From assembly GCF_000379425.1 (NCBI RefSeq), contig NZ_KB902238.1, forward strand, positions 201 to 64,200: a stretch of DNA of 64,000 nt. The letters are read 5' to 3'. Positions within the stretch are counted from its first letter, which is position 1; the number at the start of each line of letters is the position of its first letter. Positions 35,359 to 44,130 of this stretch are shown here, in pieces. The notes beneath the pieces were generated by a model. That model searched no databases, had not been told where the DNA came from, and was given only the letters and a program-made list of their open reading frames with translations. This DNA is from Corynebacterium lubricantis DSM 45231. GTDB lineage: Bacteria; Actinomycetota; Actinomycetes; Mycobacteriales; Mycobacteriaceae. A program made the translations under genes and the position numbers.

Positions 35359-37005
35359 TCACTCCTCTTCCTGCCTATAGTTCACATACTCCCCCGGTTC
35401 CATCACTCCCGGCAAGCGCGCGCCAAACACTGCACCTCGCCCGGTGTCGGCGCCGCCCAGTTCGATGACCCACACATCGCCTCCACGGCGCTTGGCTAAG
35501 TCGCGAGAAATGGTCAGGCCTATGCCTCGGCCATGGACTCGATCGGGGTCGGGGTCGGACTCGGGCCGGTGATCGAATACGTCAATCCCGGGTTCAATGC
35601 CTGGGCCCGAATCTGCCACGATGATGACCAGGTCGCGGGCTTCGTCGAGAAGCGTGACCTCGACGAGTCGTGGTTCCTCGCCATGCAATGCAGCGGTGAT
35701 GGCGTTATCGACAAGGTTGCCCAGCACCGTGGCCACGTCTTCAACCTCGACAACCGTGCCCAGGACGAGGCTCGTGTCACGGATCTGCAGCGCCACCCCG
35801 CGCTCGTCGGCCTCCAACGACTTTGCGCCGAGGAAGGACTGGAGGAAAGCCTCGGTGATCAGATCCGCGCCTGTCAGCGGATAATCCACCGGACCCCGGT
35901 CGCGCATGGTGTGAAGGAAATCGTTGGCTTCGTCCTTCCGGCCTGCCTCCAAAAGCCCCGAGGCGACATGCATGCGGTTGGCGAACTCGTGGCGCTGCAC
36001 GCGCAGCGCCGAGGTCATCGCGCGCACCGAATCCAGGCGCTCGCTGAGCGCCACCATGTCGGTCCGATCGCGGATCACGATCACCGAGCCCAGTTCCTGC
36101 CCGCCGCGGTCGACGGAACGAGACTCCAGGTAGAGCACACGGCCGTGAACCACGACGCCGTCGCGCGCATTACCCGCCTCAAGGTCGGCGACAACGTCGG
36201 GGGCGAGCTGCAATTCGGCAAGCGTCATGCCCTTGGCATCGCGGACCTCGAAGATGTTGTTCGCAACACCGTTACTCAGGCGAATCACCCCGTTGGTATC
36301 AAGTGCCACAACGCCGTCGCCGACACCATCAAGCACCGCGGCCTGGTTTTGCACTAAGACCACCAGTTCCTCAGGCTGCAAGCCCAGGGTTAATTGCTCC
36401 CAGCGGCGGCGCAGCAATAAAGCGGCCGCAAAGCCGATGGCCAGGGCCAATAAGGCGGCGGCACCAATGTAGAGGAGGATTCGCGGCAACTCATCGAGCA
36501 CCCCGGCGCGCTCGAATCCCACCGCGACTTGACCAACGGGCTCCTGCGAATCGGGCGCGAAGACGGGCACCTTCGCCCGTGCCGATTCTCCCAGCGTGCC
36601 GCGTTCCCAGACGATGACTTCCCTGCCCTCAATGGCCGCGGTGAAACTGGTGGACACGGGTTGATCCAGGCGGTTGGGGTCGGGGTGCGTCAAGCGGATT
36701 CCGGTGTCGTCGGTGATCACCACGAATAGCGCGCCCGTGGATTCGGTTGCCTGATTGGCAAATTCCTGCAGGTATCCCTGAGCCAGTTCTTCCTTCGGCG
36801 GATCGTTGTGCAGGTGAGTTTCCTCCGCCACCTGCTCTCGCACCTCCGGTTCCGCAGCAATGGTGCGGGCAATCATCAGCGCTGAGTTCTCGGCCTCGTC
36901 GCGAAGCTGCATAATGCTCATGCCAATGAAGAGGACAGAGCTCGTTGCGACGACAGTCGCCACCGTGAGCAGCTGTAAAAACAAGACGCGAGTGGTAAAG
37001 CGCAT
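35359..37005 (-). CDS. citA: Sensor histidine kinase CitA/DcuS type
   Basis: 548 aa from ATG 37005 (MRFTTRVLFLQLLTVATVVA). Two membrane helices (residues 7-29 and near 175-195) enclose an external PASp ligand-binding domain. A cytosolic PAS follows (LDGVGDGVVALDTNGVI), then the dimerization helix with phospho-His339 in RVQRHEFANRMH and the ATPase with NLVDNAI, DSGPGI and HGRGIGLTISRDLAKR. It probably senses citrate or a related carboxylate. Makes an operon with citB. Confidence 0.9.
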   Translation of the reverse strand: MRFTTRVLFLQLLTVATVVATSSVLFIGMSIMQLRDEAENSALMIARTIAAEPEVREQVAEETHLHNDPPKEELAQGYLQEFANQATESTGALFVVITDDTGIRLTHPDPNRLDQPVSTSFTAAIEGREVIVWERGTLGESARAKVPVFAPDSQEPVGQVAVGFERAGVLDELPRILLYIGAAALLALAIGFAAALLLRRRWEQLTLGLQPEELVVLVQNQAAVLDGVGDGVVALDTNGVIRLSNGVANNIFEVRDAKGMTLAELQLAPDVVADLEAGNARDGVVVHGRVLYLESRSVDRGGQELGSVIVIRDRTDMVALSERLDSVRAMTSALRVQRHEFANRMHVASGLLEAGRKDEANDFLHTMRDRGPVDYPLTGADLITEAFLQSFLGAKSLEADERGVALQIRDTSLVLGTVVEVEDVATVLGNLVDNAITAALHGEEPRLVEVTLLDEARDLVIIVADSGPGIEPGIDVFDHRPESDPDPDRVHGRGIGLTISRDLAKRRGGDVWVIELGGADTGRGAVFGARLPGVMEPGEYVNYRQEEE

Positions 37006-37104
37006 GAACACCTCTTCTAATTCGATTCTCCGATTCTCTGATCCGAGACTGAGAAAACTCCATTTCAGCACGTATAAAACGGTGCACCAAACTGTGTGAG
37101 CTAA

Positions 37105-37267
37105 ACGCACTAAACGATGAAAATGCACTCATCGCGATCTAACGCACTGAACCCTTTGAGAGTGATGGAAGCCACTTTAGACTGAGCGCTGTCTTACAGA
37201 ACACTGAGATTTCACGCACTAAACCGTAAATATTCACTTTCACGAACTTTCACGAACTTTCACGAAG
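37105..37267. promoter_or_regulatory. Direct repeats between citA and citrate transporter
   Basis: ACGCACTAAAC occurs at 37105-37115 and 37214-37224, and with one change (ACGCACTGAAC) at 37142-37152. Close to the transporter start are three tandem 10-bp copies of TTTCACGAAC/G (37238-37267). These are candidate CitB binding sites; binding is inferred. Confidence 0.55.
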
Positions 37268-37275
37268 GAGACCGG

Positions 37276-38823
37276 ATGTTATCCGAACCCGCGTTTATGT
37301 TGGCTGCGGAATATGCGCCCAGCCACACCCTGTCCGACGGGATCCTCGTCGTGCTGGGATTCCTCATGGTCCTAACCTTCATGGGTCTGATCATGCTTGG
37401 CCGAGTGACCCCGATGGTCGCCCTGATCTTGGTCCCCACCATCTTCGGCCTCATCGCCGGAGCTGGCCTCGGCATCGGCGACATGGTCATCGACGCCATT
37501 AAGGACATGGCGCCTACCGCGGCCCTACTCATGTTCGCGATCATGTATTTCGGCATCATGATCGACGTCGGACTTTTCGATCCCCTGATTCGCTTCATCA
37601 CGCGCACGCTCGGCAACGACCCCGCGAAGGTCGTCCTAGCCACTGCTGTACTGGCCGGCGTTGTTTCCCTCGACGGCGACGGTTCCACCACATTCATCAT
37701 CACCACCTCGGCGATGCTGCCGATCTACCTGCGTCTGGGCATGAGCCCGGTCGTGCTCACCGTCGTCGCCGGCCTAATCAACGGCACCACGAATATTCTC
37801 CCCTGGGGCGGCCCCACCGTGCGTGCAGCAGCCGCGCTCGGACTTGAACCATCTGACGTCTTTGTGCCGATGATCCCCTCGCTGGTTGTCGGCCTCGTCG
37901 TTGTGTTCATCTTCGCCTGGTTCCTGGGTCTGGCCGAGCGCAAGCGCCTCGGCGGTGCCATCGACGATTCCCGCTTCGGCGGCACCTCCGGTGGTGGCGT
38001 TTCGGGGGGCAACGGCGGCACCGGCGGCAGTGGTTCGGGCAGGACGAACAATGACAAGGTTCCTACCGGTGGCGGCGGAGCAGTGCTTGTCGACGAGCGC
38101 GAAACCAAGGTTGAGCAGCACGTTTCCGTCGATCCGATGGATACCGAGCAGTCCCAGGACGGGCTCACCGACAGCATGCTCGATCCGCACCGAGCAACCC
38201 TGCGCCCGAAGCTGACCTGGTTCAACCTGATTCTCACCATCGCCGTGATGGCACTGCTTATCGCGGATATCTTCCCGCTGGCCTACGTCTTCATGGTGGG
38301 CACGGGTATCGCGCTGGCCGTGAACTTCCCGAAGGTCAAGGACCAGGCCACCGAGATGCTGGCCCACTCTTCCTCCATCGTCGGTGTGGTTTCCATGGTG
38401 CTTGCAGCAGGCGTGCTGGTTGGTGTCTTCTCCGGTACTGGCATGGTTGATGCGATGGCCAGCTGGATCACCTCCGTCATTCCGAATTCCCTGGGTGCCT
38501 ACCTAGCTCCGATTACCGGCCTGCTGTCCATTCCGATGACGTTCTTCATGTCCAACGACGCCTTCTACTTTGGCATCCTCCCGGTCTTAGCCGAATCCGC
38601 CTCTCACTTCGGTATTGAGCCGGTCGAAATGGCCCGCGCCTCCATCATCGGCCAGCCTGTTCACTTGCAGTCTCCACTGGTGCCTGCGATCCTGCTGCTC
38701 GTCTCGCTGGCGAACGTCAGCCTCGGCGAGCACCACAAGAAGGTGCTGTGGCGCGCCACCATCGTTTCCCTGGTCATGCTCGCTGTAGGCATCTTGGTTG
38801 GATCCATCCCACTAGCTGCATAA
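37276..38823 (+). CDS. CitMHS-family citrate transporter
   Basis: 515 aa, about twelve membrane helices split by a long cytosolic loop (residues 225-300) that is very Gly-rich. The SLDGDGSTTFIITTSAML and NGTTNILPWGGPTVRAA motifs are those of the CitMHS metal-citrate:proton symporters. It resembles CitH/CitM-type carriers controlled by CitAB. GGAGACCGG ribosome site. The divergent citAB genes support citrate uptake. Confidence 0.9.
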   Translation: MLSEPAFMLAAEYAPSHTLSDGILVVLGFLMVLTFMGLIMLGRVTPMVALILVPTIFGLIAGAGLGIGDMVIDAIKDMAPTAALLMFAIMYFGIMIDVGLFDPLIRFITRTLGNDPAKVVLATAVLAGVVSLDGDGSTTFIITTSAMLPIYLRLGMSPVVLTVVAGLINGTTNILPWGGPTVRAAAALGLEPSDVFVPMIPSLVVGLVVVFIFAWFLGLAERKRLGGAIDDSRFGGTSGGGVSGGNGGTGGSGSGRTNNDKVPTGGGGAVLVDERETKVEQHVSVDPMDTEQSQDGLTDSMLDPHRATLRPKLTWFNLILTIAVMALLIADIFPLAYVFMVGTGIALAVNFPKVKDQATEMLAHSSSIVGVVSMVLAAGVLVGVFSGTGMVDAMASWITSVIPNSLGAYLAPITGLLSIPMTFFMSNDAFYFGILPVLAESASHFGIEPVEMARASIIGQPVHLQSPLVPAILLLVSLANVSLGEHHKKVLWRATIVSLVMLAVGILVGSIPLAA

Positions 38824-38851
38824 TCCGCTTGAATTTTCTTGGCACCTGTTC

Positions 38852-38875
38852 GGCACCGTAGCTTCCGGCGGTGCC
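38852..38875 (+). terminator. Terminator after citrate transporter
   Basis: GGCACCG/CGGTGCC stem with a 10-base loop, followed by TTTCTCATTG. Confidence 0.6.
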
Positions 38876-38935
38876 TTTCTCATTGTTTCCGTACCATTGT
38901 GGCAACCACTCGATTTCCATTTGAAGTGAGGCATC

Positions 38936-39604
38936 ATGCCTGAGACGACACCTAACCCCCGCTCAGTAAAGCGAAGCACGGCACAATATTGGTCGCTGAT
39001 TCATACCGAGCGCTCCCGAATCGCTGACGTGGCTGAGGACCTAACGGCAGACCAGTTGCGCACGCAGTCACTGTGCCAAGCCTGGACTGGCGAGTACGTC
39101 GTCGCACACTTATCAGCAGCAGCCAACACGGGAAGGTTCGCATGGCTCGCCAGCATGGCACGTTCGAGGTTCCACGCGGATCGGCACAACGCCCGCCAAT
39201 TGGCGCGCTACCTCGGTGATACTCCAGAGGAAACCGTGCACACCTTTCGTCGATTAGTGCCCAGCACCGTCGCACCCACCAAAGATTACGGGGCCTGGCT
39301 CGGCGAGGTCATCGTCCACGGCCAGGACATAGCGGTCCCCCTCGGCGTCGATTTGGCACCCAGCCGTGCCGCGGTCAGCGAGGTGGCCACATATTTCACC
39401 ACGAAAGACTTCGCCGTGAACAGCTACAGCCTTGTCCAGGACTTAAAGATTGAGGCGCTTGACGACGATTTTCACGTCGGAACCGGGCCGGCCGTACGCG
39501 GGAACCTCCTGCCTTTAGTGATGACAATGGCCGGACGCCCGCAGTATCTCGATCAACTTAAAGGTGACGGGGTTGCCGAATTGGAGCGTCGCCTGCGGGG
39601 TTGA
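38936..39604 (+). CDS. Maleylpyruvate isomerase-like (MDMPI/TIGR03083) protein
   Basis: 222 aa. N-terminal DinB-like bundle with LCQAWTGEYVVAHLSAAANTGR (family His) and GEVIVHGQDIAVPLG (second His), then a SCP2-like C-terminal part. Family members are mycothiol-linked or unknown. No clear operon partner. Closest in this window to the 50063 protein (shared LCxxW, YVVAHL and TGRFAW versus TGKIAF). Confidence 0.75.
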   Translation: MPETTPNPRSVKRSTAQYWSLIHTERSRIADVAEDLTADQLRTQSLCQAWTGEYVVAHLSAAANTGRFAWLASMARSRFHADRHNARQLARYLGDTPEETVHTFRRLVPSTVAPTKDYGAWLGEVIVHGQDIAVPLGVDLAPSRAAVSEVATYFTTKDFAVNSYSLVQDLKIEALDDDFHVGTGPAVRGNLLPLVMTMAGRPQYLDQLKGDGVAELERRLRG

Positions 39605-39683
39605 GAAGTGGCCGAGCGTTGCGTCACTTTTCTGCGGAAATGCACTGTGACGTGCGTAAAATTGGAGCTGGAAAGGATGCATC

Positions 39684-40244
39684 ATGAGCAGCTCCGCAAC
39701 TAGCCAACTCCCCGCCAACTACGTGCTCGATCACACCATCAACATCCAACAAGATGACAAGGCAAAGATTCAAGGCTATTTCATTGCCATTGCCTTGGTA
39801 GCCTTCGCCATTGCCCTGCTCTTCGATCTGCCGATCACCTCAGACTGGCACACCGGCGTAGTTATTGTCATAACCATTATTGCAGTCGTTGTCTATCTCG
39901 CGCTTCACGAAGCAACACATGGAATCGTCGCGAAGTGGCTCACTCAAACTCCCTCGACCTACAGCTTTTCTTTTCCATTCCTGCGCACCTCAAATACGGG
40001 ATTCTTGACTAGGAGGGGTCTCGCTGCGGTTTCCCTCGCTCCCGTGGCGGTCTGGGGAGTTGTTCTTCTCCTGGCACTCCTTGTGGTGCCCGAGGACTTT
40101 CGAATGACTTTATATATTCTGCTGGCATTGAATTTCGCGGGTTCGTCCGGCGACTGCATCGAGGCTGCTGCTGCTTTGAAACAACCGGAGAATACGCTGC
40201 TGCGGGACAACGGTGACGAGCTCGAGGTGTACCTCCCGGCTTAA
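39684..40244 (+). CDS. DUF3267-type membrane metalloprotease-like protein
   Basis: 186 aa, four predicted membrane helices. The second ends in LALHEATHGIVAKW, giving the zincin motif HEATH (His75, Glu76, His79); a later NFAGSSGD segment may supply the third ligand. This matches DUF3267 putative membrane zinc peptidases. Substrate unknown. GGAAAGGATGCATC precedes the ATG. Confidence 0.75.
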   Translation: MSSSATSQLPANYVLDHTINIQQDDKAKIQGYFIAIALVAFAIALLFDLPITSDWHTGVVIVITIIAVVVYLALHEATHGIVAKWLTQTPSTYSFSFPFLRTSNTGFLTRRGLAAVSLAPVAVWGVVLLLALLVVPEDFRMTLYILLALNFAGSSGDCIEAAAALKQPENTLLRDNGDELEVYLPA

Positions 40245-40333
40245 GTGGCTTCGGTTTTCTGCGACATCAAAGTCTGATCTCACATTTCACCTCGCCCAAA
40301 CGTCTGCATAATGAGAGACGAGAGGTGAGAATC

Positions 40334-40849
40334 ATGACATATGTACGACATGCACAGGTGGAGTCCCCGCTTCGCCAGCTGACTGTGGTCGCGGAAGACG
40401 ACAACCTGGTCGGGCTTTACTTCCCTGAACATCGGTATCCTCCAAAGGAATCTGACGTTGGCCAGCGAGTAGACGTAGAGACAGACGAGACATTGTCTAC
40501 GGTCGAGAATCAACTGCAAGAGTTCCTTGACGGAAATCGCCAAGAGTTTCATGTTCCTGTGCGCCCCCATGGCGATGACTTCTCGCAGCAAGTCTGGTCA
40601 CTCCTGCGCGGGATCCCCTATGGCGAAACTACGTCTTATGGCCAGCTGGCTGAGCGTTTAGGCAACAAAAGGCTTGCTCAGCGCGTGGGCCAGGCCGTCG
40701 GCCACAACCCCGTCAGTATTGTCATCCCCTGTCACCGGGTGCTCGGTGCCGATGGATCGTTGACCGGTTACGCGGGAGGATTGGATCGGAAACGCTACCT
40801 CTTGGAATTAGAGGAACCGGCCGCGGCCGACAGCGGGAGACTTTTCTGA
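40334..40849 (+). CDS. ogt: Methylated-DNA--protein-cysteine methyltransferase (first copy)
   Basis: 171 aa from ATG 40334, after AGAGGTGAG. Full Ogt fold: FSQQVWSLLRGIPYGETTSYGQLAERLG (DNA-binding helix with the Arg finger region), then active-site PCHRVLGADGSLTGYAGGLDRK with acceptor Cys133. It repairs O6-alkylguanine and O4-alkylthymine by suicide transfer. First gene of a six-gene alkylation-repair operon; 5 bases before the sigma factor gene. Confidence 0.93.
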   Translation: MTYVRHAQVESPLRQLTVVAEDDNLVGLYFPEHRYPPKESDVGQRVDVETDETLSTVENQLQEFLDGNRQEFHVPVRPHGDDFSQQVWSLLRGIPYGETTSYGQLAERLGNKRLAQRVGQAVGHNPVSIVIPCHRVLGADGSLTGYAGGLDRKRYLLELEEPAAADSGRLF

Positions 40850-40854
40850 GGCTC

Positions 40855-41337
40855 ATGGAACTGCCATTCGATCACGCCGTGGAACAACATGGGGCAACCG
40901 TGCTGCGCGTCTGCCGTGCCGTTTTAGGCCCCGGCGCGGATGCTGATGACGCTTGGTCGGAGACCTTTCTCTCAGCTCTCAAAGCGTGGCCGGAATTGCC
41001 AGACGATACGAATACGGAGGCGTGGTTGGTACGCGTCGCTCGTCGTAAAGCAATCGACATTACTCGAGCGCGCGCTCGCCACGCGGTCCCCACCGATGAG
41101 CTTCCGGAGCAGGCCTCCACGGATCAAACCCATGGAGACAACGATGTGTGGTCAGAAGTAGCAGCGCTGCCCGAGCGACAGCGGTTGGCCATCGCCTACC
41201 ACTACCTCGGCGGACTGCCCCACGCAGAAACAGCCGAACTGATCGGAGGCAGCGCAGACGCGGTGCGCCGAGCCGCAGCCGACGGCATGAAGAAACTAAG
41301 AAAGTCCTACGAGGACAAGGAGCCCAACAATGGATAA
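40855..41337 (+). CDS. ECF-type RNA polymerase sigma factor
   Basis: 160 aa with the two ECF domains. Sigma2 region about residues 8-75 (ADDAWSETFLSALKAWPEL, AWLVRVARRKAIDI); sigma4 about residues 100-150 (LPERQRLAIAYHYLGGLPHAETAELIG, ADAVRRAAADGMKKLRK). No anti-sigma gene adjoins it. It lies inside the alkylation operon, overlapping the second ogt by 8 bases, so it probably directs transcription of this operon. The trigger is unknown. Confidence 0.85.
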   Translation: MELPFDHAVEQHGATVLRVCRAVLGPGADADDAWSETFLSALKAWPELPDDTNTEAWLVRVARRKAIDITRARARHAVPTDELPEQASTDQTHGDNDVWSEVAALPERQRLAIAYHYLGGLPHAETAELIGGSADAVRRAAADGMKKLRKSYEDKEPNNG

Positions 41338-41917
41338 CACTCTGTTCCCCATTGACAGTGCCACGTTGACCGAATTGAAAGCTCGGCTTGCCGTGGAGGC
41401 TCAGGAGCGTGGGCTCGTCGACGTGGCCTACCGAACCATCGATACCCCAGTCGGGCCACTGCTACTTGCTGCAACTGAAGCAGGCCTTGTTCGAGTCGCG
41501 TATGAGAAGGAAGATTTCAGCGCGGTGCTTGACTCACTGGCTTCAAAGATCAGCCCCCGCATTCTTAAAGCACCCCGTCGTTTAGATCCTGTCGCCGAAG
41601 AGATCGACGAATACTTCTCGGGCACACGGCTCACTTTCGACGTCCCCTTAGATTTTTCGATGTCCAGCGGTTTCCGCCAAAGCGTGCAACGCTACCTGCC
41701 ACACATCAAATACGGCCACACGGAATCGTACAAAGAAGTCGCCGAGCACGTCGGCAACCCGAAAGCATCTCGCGCCGTGGGTACCGCGTGTGCCACGAAC
41801 CCACTTCCCGTTGTAGTGCCTTGTCACCGCGTGCTGCGCAGCGATGGCAGTCTTGGTGGCTACATCGGCGGGTTGGAGGCGAAAACTACTCTGTTGAATC
41901 TGGAGAACGCAGCATGA
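41330..41917 (+). CDS. ogt: Methylated-DNA--protein-cysteine methyltransferase (second copy)
   Basis: 195 aa. A longer N-terminal part (residues 1-100, RTIDTPVGPLLLAATEAGLVRVAYE) precedes the DNA-binding and active-site segment (FRQSVQRYLPHIKYGHTESYKEVAEHVG; acceptor Cys165 in PCHRVLRSDGSLGGYIGGLEAK). All catalytic features are kept, so both Ogt copies should be active. ATG overlaps the sigma stop; tight coupling. Confidence 0.92.
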   Translation: MDNTLFPIDSATLTELKARLAVEAQERGLVDVAYRTIDTPVGPLLLAATEAGLVRVAYEKEDFSAVLDSLASKISPRILKAPRRLDPVAEEIDEYFSGTRLTFDVPLDFSMSSGFRQSVQRYLPHIKYGHTESYKEVAEHVGNPKASRAVGTACATNPLPVVVPCHRVLRSDGSLGGYIGGLEAKTTLLNLENAA

Positions 41918-41934
41918 GCAGGAAGGAGCAATCT

Positions 41935-42603
41935 ATGGACTCACTATTCGACGATCTAACGGATCCCCCGGTACCTGAACTCCCAGAGGGTGCGCATTAC
42001 GTACCCCGGTGGCTCACGCTTGAACACCAAAGTTGGATAGTCCGGCGATTCCATGAATGGACTGCCGGCCCCGTCCCGATTCGCTCAGCGAAGGTTCGCG
42101 GGCATGAGATGAGCGTGCGCACGGTCTGCCTCGGTTGGCATTGGCGCCCTTACGAGTACACCCGAGAAGCCGTCGACGTCAACGGCAACCGAGTGCTGGA
42201 CTTCCCCGATTGGATGGTGCGCCTCGGACGCAAAGCGCTCGTCGCTGCCACGGGCGACCCGCATGCTGGCGACGATTACACACCGGATACGGCACTTGTG
42301 AATTACTACGACGACGCGGCTCGCATGGGAATGCACCAGGACAAAGACGAGCAGTCCCTTGCACCTGTGGTGTCGCTTTCCATCGGCGACACCTGCAAGT
42401 TCAGGTTCGGAAATACGGAGACCCGCACCAAGCCATACCAAGATATTGATCTCGCCTCGGGCGATCTGTTCGTCTTCGGCGGTCCCTCCCGTCTGGCGTA
42501 CCATGGCGTTCCAAAGATTTACCCGGGAACTGCCCCAGAGGGCTGCGGGCTAGATTCGGGGCGGATCAACATCACCATGCGCGTCACAGGACTGGAGGGA
42601 TAG
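41935..42603 (+). CDS. alkB: AlkB-like 2OG-Fe(II) DNA dealkylase
   Basis: 222 aa from ATG 41935, with a clear GGAAGGAG ribosome site; an ATG at 41914 is possible. Jelly-roll motifs: ALVNYYDDAARMGMHQDKDE (His and Asp iron ligands), SLSIGDTCKFRFG, LFVFGGPSRLAYHGV (second His), and GRINITMRVTG (2-oxoglutarate Arg). Oxidatively removes methyl from 1-methyladenine and 3-methylcytosine. Starts 17 bases after ogt. Confidence 0.92.
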   Translation: MDSLFDDLTDPPVPELPEGAHYVPRWLTLEHQSWIVRRFHEWTAGPVPIRSAKVRGHEMSVRTVCLGWHWRPYEYTREAVDVNGNRVLDFPDWMVRLGRKALVAATGDPHAGDDYTPDTALVNYYDDAARMGMHQDKDEQSLAPVVSLSIGDTCKFRFGNTETRTKPYQDIDLASGDLFVFGGPSRLAYHGVPKIYPGTAPEGCGLDSGRINITMRVTGLEG

Positions 42604-42605
42604 GC

Positions 42606-43232
42606 GTGGAAAGTACACCGAGCCCGGACAACCAACCGGACAATGGAATCGTCGTCGGCGAAGATGGATTATCTCGCCCACAGTTGGCCAGCACCGATCC
42701 CATGATGCGCGACTACTACGACGAAGAATGGGGCATGCCTGTCCGCGACGAGCAAGGCGTGTTCGAAAGGATCAGCCTCGAAGCATTCCAAGCAGGTCTG
42801 TCCTGGCCGACAATTCTGCGCAAACGCCCCGCATTCCGTACTGCGTTCGATGACTTCGACCCCGAGAAAGTCGCACGCTACGGTGATGCCGAGTTCGACA
42901 GCCTCATGGGCAACGCAGGCATTGTGCGAAATCGAGCCAAGATCTTGGCGACGATTAACAACGCCAACGCCACCCTTCGCCTGCGCGAAAGCGGCGGCTT
43001 AGCCGAGTTTGTTTGGTCCTTTCAACCTGCAGAAACCCCAGCTCCGCGAACGATCGCGGAGATCCCCACGAAGTCGCCTGAATCCCTCGCATTATCTAAG
43101 GCGCTGCGGAAGGAGGGCTTTTCTTTCGTCGGGCCGACAACTATGTATGCACTGATGGAGGCTATCGGCATCGTCGACACCCACCTGATTGGCTCGCATC
43201 GGCGTGGAACGTCCGGAGTCTGGCCTGCATGA
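42606..43232 (+). CDS. tag: DNA-3-methyladenine glycosylase I
   Basis: 208 aa. YYDEEWGMPVRDEQGVFERISLEAFQAGLSWPTIL is the family core (Trp/Tyr base pocket and Glu), with NRAKILATINNA and the C-terminal SHRRGTSGVW. Zinc-type Tag normally uses Cys and His at the ends; the N-terminal zinc Cys is not obvious here (LSRPQLASTDPMM). GTG start two bases after alkB; stop overlaps alkA by four. Confidence 0.9.
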   Translation: MESTPSPDNQPDNGIVVGEDGLSRPQLASTDPMMRDYYDEEWGMPVRDEQGVFERISLEAFQAGLSWPTILRKRPAFRTAFDDFDPEKVARYGDAEFDSLMGNAGIVRNRAKILATINNANATLRLRESGGLAEFVWSFQPAETPAPRTIAEIPTKSPESLALSKALRKEGFSFVGPTTMYALMEAIGIVDTHLIGSHRRGTSGVWPA

Positions 43233-44077
43233 GCCAGCGCACGGAACTCAGGGTCGATTCCAACGGTCCCTTCGACTTTCAGGCAGCCTTCGACACCCTT
43301 GTGGCGCACCGGATCGAGGGATTACACCAGCTCACCACGAACTCCTGGGAATTCACCCGCCTAGAGCAAATTGGCGACGAAGCGCACCTAATTACAGTCC
43401 GCCTGGATCATCGCGGTGCTGTTATTTCATCGGAAACTCAGGACGAAGACGTCAATTCCACCGTCGCACAACGAGTCCGGCATTGGTTCGACTTCGATAC
43501 GGATCTGGATCCAATTAATCAGCACCTTGGCGCAGACCCCGTATTTGCTGCTCAGGTAAAGGCACGCCCTGGCATCCGAATCACGAGGTTTCAGGCACCG
43601 TTCGAAGCGGTGATCCTGACCGTTCTAGGTCAGCAAGTCTCCCTTGCAGCAGGCAGACTTTTCGGCGCCCGCCTTGTCGCTGCCTACTCACCACCGCCTA
43701 CTCATTCAGGGCTGCGCCTGTTTCCCGCACCAGCCAGCATCGCTGCCACAACCGTCGATGAATTGCGCGCCGCAATTGGCCTCACCAACGCACGCGCGAG
43801 AACAGTACACGAGGTGGCCGTACTCTTTGCCGAACAAGACAATCATGCAGTGTTACCTTCGCGCGAGCAGCTGCACCAGATTTCCGGGATCGGACCATGG
43901 ACCTTGGATTATTTGGCTATCCGGGCAAGCACCAACCCAGACGCTTTCCCTGCCTCCGATGCTGTTCTCAAACGCACGCTTGCGGCAAACATCACCGACA
44001 ATAGTGTTCAACGCATCCAGTCCTGGGCGCCGTATCGTAGTTACGCAGCAACACGTTTATGGGCATTATCCAGCTAG
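43229..44077 (+). CDS. alkA: DNA-3-methyladenine glycosylase II (AlkA-like)
   Basis: 282 aa. N-terminal TBP-like beta domain (1-100), then the HhH-GPD glycosylase domain: FEAVILTVLGQQVSLAAGRL, hairpin LHQISGIGPWTLDYLAIRA with the catalytic Asp expected in the FPASDAVLKR turn. Excises 3-methyladenine, 7-methylguanine and other alkylated bases. There is no fused Ada domain. Last gene of the operon. Confidence 0.9.
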   Translation: MSQRTELRVDSNGPFDFQAAFDTLVAHRIEGLHQLTTNSWEFTRLEQIGDEAHLITVRLDHRGAVISSETQDEDVNSTVAQRVRHWFDFDTDLDPINQHLGADPVFAAQVKARPGIRITRFQAPFEAVILTVLGQQVSLAAGRLFGARLVAAYSPPPTHSGLRLFPAPASIAATTVDELRAAIGLTNARARTVHEVAVLFAEQDNHAVLPSREQLHQISGIGPWTLDYLAIRASTNPDAFPASDAVLKRTLAANITDNSVQRIQSWAPYRSYAATRLWALSS

Positions 44078-44130
44078 TTTCGGAATTCTCCGTCTCTCCT
44101 CGAAAGCGGTGGGCGCCATAGAAGGCGCAG

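Noticed and set aside
37170..37200. McbR-like TAGAC..GTCTT before citA
   Set aside because: Spacer is 8 bases instead of 6, so it does not fit the motif.
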